The translations under genes were made by a program, and so were the position numbers. Shown piece after piece: positions 57,338-64,000 of a DNA stretch of 64,000 nucleotides (the first letter of the stretch is position 1; every line of letters begins with the position of its first letter). The notes below the pieces were generated by a model. It ran no database searches and had not been told where the DNA came from. It worked only from the letters and a program-made list of their open reading frames with translations. Location: contig BTPG01000006.1 in assembly GCA_036245525.1 (NCBI GenBank), positions 93,554,650 through 93,618,649 of the forward strand, read 5' to 3'. This DNA comes from Semisulcospira habei (lineage: Eukaryota; Mollusca; Gastropoda; Semisulcospiridae).

Positions 57338-58477
57338 AAATGAAGAGGAGGCGGTCATCACAGAGCAGCAGTGGAAGGCAGTTAAAGAGGCGCTGAACTC
57401 AACCTGCAAAGACATTGTAGGGTTCAGGAAACACCATCACAAGGACTGGCTGTCTGCACAGACCTTGAAGAAGATAAAAGTGAGGAAGCCTAAGAAAGCA
57501 GTTGTCAACAACAGTCGCACGAGAGCAGCCAAAGCAAGGGCACAGGAGGAATACTCGGAAGCCATCCGCGAGGTGAAGAGGAGTATCAGGGCAGACAAGA
57601 GGGCCTACACAGACAGCCTGGCAGCAGAGGCAGAAAAGGCAGCAGGCAGCGGCAACATGAAACAGCTCTATGACATTACCAGAAGATTGTCGGGCAAGTA
57701 TGGCCATACAGAAAGACCAGTAAAAGACAAAGAAGGCAGCCTATTGCAGACAGAGCAGACCAACTCAACAGATGGGCCGAGTATTTTGAAGAGTTACTGA
57801 ACAGACCCAGCCCACCCGACCCCCTAGACATCCAGCCTGCAGAGACCGACCTACCCATCAGCTGTGGCAGACCCAGCCGGGAAGAGATCAGAAGAGCAGT
57901 GGCATGTTTGAAGAACTGTAAAGTAGCAGGGCCAGATGGCATCCCAGCGGAGTCTCTGAAAGCAGACCTAGAGACAACAGTAGAGCTGCTGTACCCACTG
58001 TTTGGAAAGATCTGGGAAGAGGAGGTGATGTCGGCTGACTGGAAGGAGGGGTACCTAATCAAGCTTCCCAAGAAAGGCGACCTCAGCAAGTGTTCCAACT
58101 ACAGAGGAATCACCTTGCTGTCAGTACCAGGAAAGGTCTTCAACAGGATCATCCTGCAGAGAATGAAGAGCTCTGTTGACCTCCAGCTGAGAGACCAGCA
58201 AGCAGGATTCAGGAAAAAACGATCATGTACAGACCAGATCGCCACTCTCCGCATCATCGTGGAACAGTCTCTGGAGTGGAGCTCCCCGCTGTACGTCAAC
58301 TTTGTGGATTACGAGAAAGCATTTTACAGCGTGGACCGAGAGACTCTGTGGAAACTCCTATGACACTACGGTGTACCCACAAAGCTTGTCAGCCTGATCA
58401 AGAGCAGCTACAATGGCATGACATGTCGCATGATCCACGAAGGGCAGTTCACCAGGGAGCTCCAGGTCAGAACCGGC
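57338..58477 (+). pseudogene. LINE C reverse transcriptase, N-terminal part
   Basis: Frames carry the linker RRADKRAYTDSLAAEAEKA-like region, then after a shift near 57755 the RT motifs CLKNCKVAGPDGIPAESLK, LPKKGDLSKCSNYRGITLLS, QAGFRKKRSCTDQI and VNFVDYEKAFYSVDRETLW. A TGA follows WKLL at 58361-58363 where relatives have Arg (CGA). It stops at the TG...CA insertion. Confidence 0.85.
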
Positions 58478-60188
58478 TGTCACGTAACGGATGTGACATG
58501 TTGTTTTATTTTTTCGCCAAGTCGTTTTTTTGTTAATAAATGTAGATCGCCGAATTCTGTAAATAGCCTTAGTTTAGGGAAGTTAATAAATGTAGTGTGA
58601 GCGTAATCGTAAAGCCCGTGCAGCAAGCTTAGCAGTGAGCGAGTACAGCGGTTGCACGCTTTAGCCAAGTAGCTTTAACCGAACAGTGTTCAGAAGTAAA
58701 GTTAACCTGCGAGGTAGCAGTAGGATATTACAGTCAGTCAGCGGAGTTAGCCAGCGAAGTGAGAGTCTGGGTCAGGGTGCGGCCTCGTTTGGAGCCCTTG
58801 ACAAGCTGTGTGAGGGTTGTTTTACCCTCCCTGCAAGACCACGGCCAGTGTTCCTGGGTGTGGGTGTCCCGAGAGACTTGTGACCACGGCTGCTACTCAC
58901 CAGAAGACCCCTCCGGTTCGTCTTCGTCTTGTTTTGTCTCGTCCTGCCGGAGGACTCACCAGTGACAGGTAAATTCATGCCATTTTCCTCAGTTAGCTGC
59001 TGTGCTCTCGGGTGTGTGAATGTGTATATAGGTGCGGAAGGGTATGTTCGTCTAGTTTTTTAGTGATGTTTTAATTGAGTCTTTAACCATGTTTTTTAGG
59101 TTGGGTTGTAATGTGGTGGGTGTCGGATTTAGTTGTTTATGTTCGGCTGTCGCCGAGTGAGTATATTTAAAGGGCCATGTTGTAAAATGAATTAAAGTGG
59201 GTATCCTTTCAAATATATTGGTATTAAGTCCTAGATGTAATGTAATAAGATTGTCACGTTGGGCGGTTGCTGGTGATTATTTCATATCTTTGTATGTACA
59301 TCGGGATATTTTGATAATGTTGGTTTTAGCAGTGGCAATGTTATTATACAAAAGTGGTTGCGCTAGCTTAATGTTAGTGTAATGGAGTAGTGCAGACCTG
59401 GCGAATGTTGAATGTACATAGGAAGCTTTCATATCCATGATTGTATATTTAATATGGCCAAGGCAGGTATTAGGGTGAGACGAGACACAACTCACGTGGT
59501 TTGTGAGTAGGTGCGTGTCAAATAGGCCAGAATTAACTGTGTCGGCACTTTGACTGACAATGCGCCCTTTTCCAGTGCACTGGCTTCGAAGACTTCGTTC
59601 TTCGATCTCATCATCCACAACCAACGGTGACGCATCATCGGGAGTCGGAACGCCTTCGCTAGCCGGTCCTGTTGGACAAGTACGTTGGGCTACAGCAGGC
59701 TGATTCTACGTTCTGAGCGTCGGTCACAGGCGTGCGTGGGCAAGCGCGGCTACGGTGCTCTGTGGTGCAGGGGTAGTACTCGTACGTTATGAGCCACCCT
59801 GTCTAGTGTGGGACAGAGGACACTGTACAGAGACAAAGTTACCCGCCTTGTATAGCCGTTGGCCATATTAGTCATTATCACCTGTTAGTCATATTCACCT
59901 GTTAGTCATATTCACCTGTTAGTCATATTCACCTGTTAGTCATTTTCACTTGTTAGTCATTTTTTATATGTTAACCTTTTTTATGTGTTAATACGTTATG
60001 AGTGCATGTGTGTGAGTGTGTGGGGCGTTAGTGGGTTGGGGTGGGAGTTAGAGTAAGGGTAGGTAATAAAGGATTTGTTTGTTGTTTATCACTGGCGTTG
60101 CGTTATTTATTTAGAGTGGGTGGGTTTTCTCGAGTGTCTGCACTCATATTGTCCACGGCGCCCTGACTCCGTCAGGCGTGTCGTGACA
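58478..60188 (+). mobile_element. 1711-bp TG...CA element with 5-bp TSD, probably a solo LTR
   Basis: The ends are TGTCACG and CGTGACA. CCGGC lies at 58473-58477 and 60189-60193, and LINE C coding continues across. TG...CA ends with a 5-bp TSD are the rule for LTR retrotransposons. The insert lacks gag or pol, has AATAAA near 58535 and 58580, and a tandem CACCTGTTAGTCATATT (17-bp) repeat at about 59880-59960. A solo LTR of this length would be long, so a small non-autonomous element is the alternative. Confidence 0.75.
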
Positions 60189-60320
60189 CCGGCGTCAGGC
60201 AGGGGTGTTTGCTGTCTCCGTTCCTCGTCCTACTGGCCATAGACTGGGTCATGAAGAGGACCACAGAGCACAGACGAAGTGGAATACTGTGGACACAGCT
60301 TGACGACCTTGATTTTGCAT
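60189..60320 (+). pseudogene. LINE C RT motif B segment
   Basis: It reads GVRQGCLLSPFLVLLAIDWV and then WTQLDDLDFA, and breaks where the SINE begins. The catalytic ADD that should follow is missing. Confidence 0.85.
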
Positions 60321-60708
60321 GGTATTACTTGGGGCGGTCCTTGGCGCAATGGTTAGGGCACCTGCCACCAATGCTAAAGGTGCGAGGTTCGACTGATACC
60401 GGGTTTCAACGTCAGACTTTTCTCCTGTAGTAAGTGTCACCGTTAATTCGGGCGGATCGTCGGGGGTGCTTTCTCCGGGTACTCCGGCTCTTCCTCTGTG
60501 GTACCGGCTTTCAAAGACAAGCGATCAAAATTTCCGAAACCTCAGTAGCTGAGCTGACCCTTCGCACCACGTGAATGTCCTGTGTTTGTCTTGTACTGTG
60601 TTTGTCTTCAGAGTGAATGCGTGTGTGTCACGTGAGCGTGCGTGTTGGGTTCAGTTCGCGGCGCTTTGAGCCGATTCGCAGAATTGGGAAAAGCGCCTAT
60701 ATAATAAC

Positions 60709-60756
<48 letters not shown>
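60321..60756 (+). mobile_element. tRNA-derived SINE in LINE C
   Basis: It has A-box-like TGGCGCAATGGTTAGGG and B-box GGTTCGACT near its 5' end, the shared body GTGTCACCGTTAATTCGGGC and GGGTACTCCGGCTC, and a long (ATT)n tail (60711-60756). It is the same family as 23336-23762. About 30 RT codons are missing at the site, so insertion came with a deletion. Confidence 0.85.
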
Positions 60757-61443
60757 CCACAAACAGAAAACAAAGACAATGAGGCTGAATGCAACCAGGG
60801 AAAACCAGTCCTGCTTGCTGGCACCCCGTTGGAGGAGGTGGAGTCCTTCACCTATCTCGGGAGCATCATAGACAAAAAAGGTGGCACTGATGCAGATGTC
60901 AGAGCACGAATCGGTAAAGCCAGAGCAGCCTTTCTCCAGTTGAAAAAAGTGTGGAGTTCCAGAGAGCTGTCACAACACACCAAAGTCTGGATTTTCAACT
61001 CCAATGTAAAAGCAGTTCTCCTATATGGAGCAGAGACTTGGAGATTGACAAAAACCACAGTCAACAGAGTACAGATCTTCATAAACAGTTGCATTAGAAG
61101 AATTTTGAAAATCCACTGGCCAGAGAAGATCAGCAACGTCAGACTTTGGGAGAGAACAGAGCAGATAACAGCAGAGAATGAAATTGGGCGAGGAAGATGG
61201 AGATGGATTGGTCACAGTCTGAGAAAGCCAGCTTCCAGTATCACTAGGCAGGCATTGTCATGGAACCCCCAGGGAAAGAGGAAAAGAGGCAGGCCGAGAA
61301 ACACCTGGCGTCGAGACCTCCAAGCAGACATCAAGAGACTGGGAACCACCTGGAGTAAAATCGAAGGAGAAGCACAGGTCAGGAGTTGCTGGAGGTCTCT
61401 CGTCGACGGCCTATACCCGGGTAGGGGTGACAGGCGTAAGTAA
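60757..61443 (+). pseudogene. LINE C reverse transcriptase, C-terminal part
   Basis: The frame runs KQKTKTMRLNATRENQ, then after a one-base shift [52 protein letters not shown] and [17 protein letters not shown] to a TAA in the TAAG tail. This is the RT thumb and C-terminal domain. Confidence 0.88.
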
Positions 61444-61463
61444 GTAAGTAATACCATGTGACC

Positions 61464-62486
61464 TTGCTACAAAACTCTTGTGGTGACTAATGGCGGACAT
61501 CTTCTGGCCCTCTTTTTGATGGATCTTGGATGCCAGTTTTGTTCTATAAAAGATCACCAAAATGTTCTAAAGTACAAAGTTACTTGGTGCTGTTTGAAAC
61601 AACAGGCACACTACAGGAGACGGCAATGTCATGAAAGCTTTTAAATTACGTCATAAGTCTATTATGTATAAATGTATATTCCTTTGACATCGGTCATGTC
61701 TGGCATGATCACAGATGCTATTGTGAAAAAAACGCATACCCATCTTTACTGTTTGCAAAAGCTCAGATCATATAATGTAAGCATTCAGCTTTACAGATGT
61801 TTTACTGCTCCAGTATTGTTAGCATTCTAACTTTTGGACTGACTTGCTGAGGTAGAAATTTACGTAAAAGAGATCAAGATCGTCTTAACAGAGTAATCCG
61901 GAAAGGGGGCAGGGTGATTGGTAGGGCATAGGATACTTTGAAAGCACTGTACAACAGACGGATTAAGAACAAACTGGCTGACATTCTTGATGACAAAACA
62001 CATCCACTTATATATGAATTTGACAGCTGACATATCAAACGAAGTGACAGACTTCGAGTACCCAAAAGTAGTACAACACCTTATGCCAACTCTTTTGTCC
62101 CTCAGGCTGTTGCCCTCTTCAACAGTAATATCAGTAGATAGTGTCTGTCAACATTCTTTAGTTCTTTATTTCTAGCCCTTTCAGTAGTTCACTGCAACAT
62201 TGCTGACACCAGAAGCACAGTGGGAATCCACCTTAAGTGTTTCTGATGCCAAGAATGTTACAAAGGTAACAATACGTCTGTTACAGTTCATCTCTTTGAG
62301 AGTTATGGAGTTATTTCAATGAGTGAATGATGATGCCATGTGTTGTATGGGCAGACAGTGAATTTCCCCGTGTGGGATTAATAAAGTATTATTGTATTGT
62401 ATCGTATTGTATCCAGGTCGGAAGATTTCTTCTTGATTTCTTGAATGAAAATAATGGAGGAATGAAAATAAATAAATTATGTTATT
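61464..62486. other. No gene seen
   Basis: AT-rich, with ATTGTATTGTATCGTATT simple repeat at about 62390-62412 that resembles an old retroposon tail. A degenerate reading near 61900-62100 is not assignable. Confidence 0.4.
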
Positions 62487-63323
62487 CAGGGCTAGAAATT
62501 AACTTTTTTCTTTGGGGGCCACCGGGCCCCTTGATTGAAAAATTTGAGGGCCCACAAGCAACTTTCGGGGCCCAACTTTGAAAAATAATGCAAACAAAAA
62601 ACAAAAGAATTATTGACAATATAATAAGTAGAAAGTACAATTTGTCTGATAATCTAAAATAAAAACAATTGAATTTCCAATTTTGCTGAGTGATGTCATT
62701 TTTATTTGCCTTTTCTTTCACTTTCAAACATTACCAACAAAAAAGGGGGAAAAAACACACACACACACATTCAGTGACACACATATTCCAGTGACTAGTG
62801 AGCCTGAAATGGCCATTAAACAAAATAGAAAAAAATCAAGTGAGTCTCTTGTATAATACTTTTCAGTTTTGTGACTGAGTATTGCACAATACACATCATT
62901 CAATTTTTAATGAGTAACCTAACAAAAAATCTGACCTCAATGCACAAAAGTTCAAAACAAAACCATGAAAGGGAACTAAACTTAACAGTACTCTTCCTGA
63001 TAAACTAAAGTGAAACAGATTTTGCCTTTTTTTTTTTTTCAATCATCTATTCATATTACACTTATGTGCACTTGTGTTAACAGAAGTAAACTAAAAATAC
63101 AATAACAAAAAAAAACCACAAAAAAAACACAATACTATTACTGTGAGTGAGGGCACCGGTGTGGGTTGCTTCCCTTGGCCCAAATACGAAACTGCCGAGT
63201 AGAGCTAGCTGTAGCAGACGAATTATTTTGCGGGCCAAGCGGGCCCTTCGTTTTTCAACTTTCCGAGCCCGAAATCAACTTTGCGGGTTTTTGGCCCCGG
63301 GCCCCCGCTAATTTCGAGCCCTG
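62487..63323. mobile_element. hAT-like non-autonomous element with 5-bp TSD
   Basis: Left end CAGGGCTAGAAATTAAC and right end TAATTTCGAGCCCTG are imperfect inverses with GGGCCC-rich subterminal parts. TTATT flanks both sides (62482-62486, 63324-63328). No transposase. The short TSD is unlike the usual 8 bp of hAT but matches subgroups with 5-bp duplications. Confidence 0.68.
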
Positions 63324-63482
63324 TTATTGGTAGCAGGGGCTTGCTGCATGGACCCTTGTAGGCCTTCTGGAGGTCAAAGGAACCATTGTACCCCTCAGGC
63401 CTTCTGCCTTTGGGGTACAATGGTTCCTTTGACCTCCCAAAGGCCTACAAGAGTCTGTGTAGCAAACCCCTGCTACCAATAA
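63324..63482. repeat. Long palindrome, about 159 bp
   Basis: Arms of about 75 bases (ATTGGTAGCAGGGGCTTGCT, GGAGGTCAAAGGAACCATTG) face their complements with few mismatches. The hAT-like element is inserted in its outer arm. Confidence 0.9.
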
Positions 63483-63585
63483 CTTATGTTGTCATTCTCA
63501 GGATGTAATGATCGAGTTAACTGCAGCCACCAATGCTAATCAGTGGGTTAACCCATTTAGCCCTGAGTCCCTACAGCAGGAGACT

Positions 63586-63681
63586 GATTGACCATGATAA
63601 TTCAAGGGTAGTGCCAGATTAGCTTGGCGCCTTTAGGCGCCAAGCTAATCTGGCACTACCCTTGAATTATCATGGTCAATC
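63586..63681. repeat. Near-perfect palindrome between TTAACCC and GGGTTAG
   Basis: Arms of about 46 bases (GATTGACCATGATAATTCAA through GGCGCC). The wider unit runs from TTAACCCATTTAGCC (63549) to GGCTAAAAGGGTTAG (63748-63762), which are inverses. This is the best-preserved member of the family. Confidence 0.88.
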
Positions 63682-63854
63682 CAACCTCCTGCAATTGGTA
63701 CATAGTCGTTAAGTAACACTTCCAAAATTTGGGAAATGCACCCGTGAGGCTAAAAGGGTTAGTCAGTTCAGCTTCCATACTTGTTCTGCATTTCTAAATT
63801 ACATGCAACACATACACATCCTCAGTGAGACACTGGTCTGTATTTGATCACATA

Positions 63855-64000
63855 TTACTTACTTACTTATGCCTGTCACCCCTACCCGGGTATAGGCCGT
63901 CGACGAGAGACCTCCAGCAACTCCTGTCCTGTGCTTCTCCTTCGATTCTACTCCAGGTGGTTCCCAGTCTCTTGATGTCTGCTTGGAGGTCTTGACGCCA
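63855..64000 (-). mobile_element. RTE-like LINE 3' end, runs off the window
   Basis: It is the complement of the 61310-61450 tail (TTACTTACTTATGCCTGTCA then CTACCCGGGTATAGGCCG). Third copy of LINE C's 3' end in the window. Confidence 0.9.

Larger units (their letters stand above)
55960..61450 (+). mobile_element. LINE C, RTE-like, apparently full length with 13-bp TSD
   Basis: ATACCATGTGACC lies at 55947-55959 and 61451-61463. The element begins CTCACGCTGGG, runs APE endonuclease then RT in one direction and ends with TAAG repeats. Minus its three later insertions it is roughly 3.2 kb, the size of RTE-clade LINEs, which also have short tandem 3' tails. Truncated relatives lie at 13398-13719 and 63855-64000. 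It is dead: frameshifts, a stop and a lost catalytic box. Confidence 0.88.

Noticed and set aside
60330..60400. tRNA gene suggested by A and B box motifs
   Set aside because: The segment is the head of a repeated SINE with a shared body and ATT tail; no acceptable cloverleaf.
1..64000. CRISPR array or bacterial operons
   Set aside because: All genes are spliced and repeats are eukaryotic transposons; no regularly spaced short direct repeats with unique spacers.

Overview
This is a eukaryotic, intron-rich, repeat-dense window. The host genes and repeat types suggest a marine invertebrate, most likely a lophotrochozoan such as a mollusc. That is inference: no sequence here fixes the species. 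Little of the window is host coding sequence. Three kinds of host gene are supported by spliceable exons with matching phases: two tandem SR-protein splicing-factor genes on the minus strand, one small CD225/dispanin membrane-protein gene on the plus strand, and a plausible first coding exon of VPS18 on the plus strand.

Layout. 1-5460: SRSF3-like gene B (minus; RRM exon at 4564-4760, RS exons at 4145-4294 and 135-209). Its second intron carries a tandem-core repeat array that is split by a TA-flanked MITE. 6295-10702: a graveyard of old elements (LINE tail, Tc1 fossil, hAT fossil, a SINE-like retroposon inserted into a copy of itself). 13234-30683: SRSF3-like gene A (minus; exons 30474-30683, 29001-29123, 14962-15075, 13234-13246). 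Its 13.9-kb second intron holds a five-level nest: intron > Tc1-like transposon > DIRS-like retrotransposon > hAT-like element > tandem SINE copies. 30790-34495: a second tandem-core array, a SINE with a 13-bp target-site duplication (TSD), and a large inverted repeat. About 37560-37740: a candidate bidirectional promoter with a CRE and an NRF1 palindrome. 41653-43200: the CD225 gene, whose splice acceptor lies 33 bp from a MITE end. 46138-51646: a LINE whose middle 3.2 kb is inverted and which also hosts a second LINE. 52953-54555: a 1.6-kb element with ~219-bp inverted termini. 55587-55670: the putative VPS18 exon. 55960-61450: an RTE-like LINE with a 13-bp TSD, itself hit by a 1.7-kb TG...CA element, a SINE and a small insert. 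62487-63482: a hAT-like element inserted into a long palindrome.

The two SRSF genes have RRMs of the SRSF3/7 type, no zinc knuckle, and identical intron phases (2-2-2), so they look like a local duplication. The mobile elements have no live coding set that I can see; every transposase or reverse transcriptase examined has a frameshift, a stop or a lost catalytic residue. Several TSDs are perfect, and two copies of one LINE tail look almost identical, so some insertions are recent. Short dispersed palindromes, often flanked by TTAA-like sites, occur throughout and may be one large MITE superfamily.
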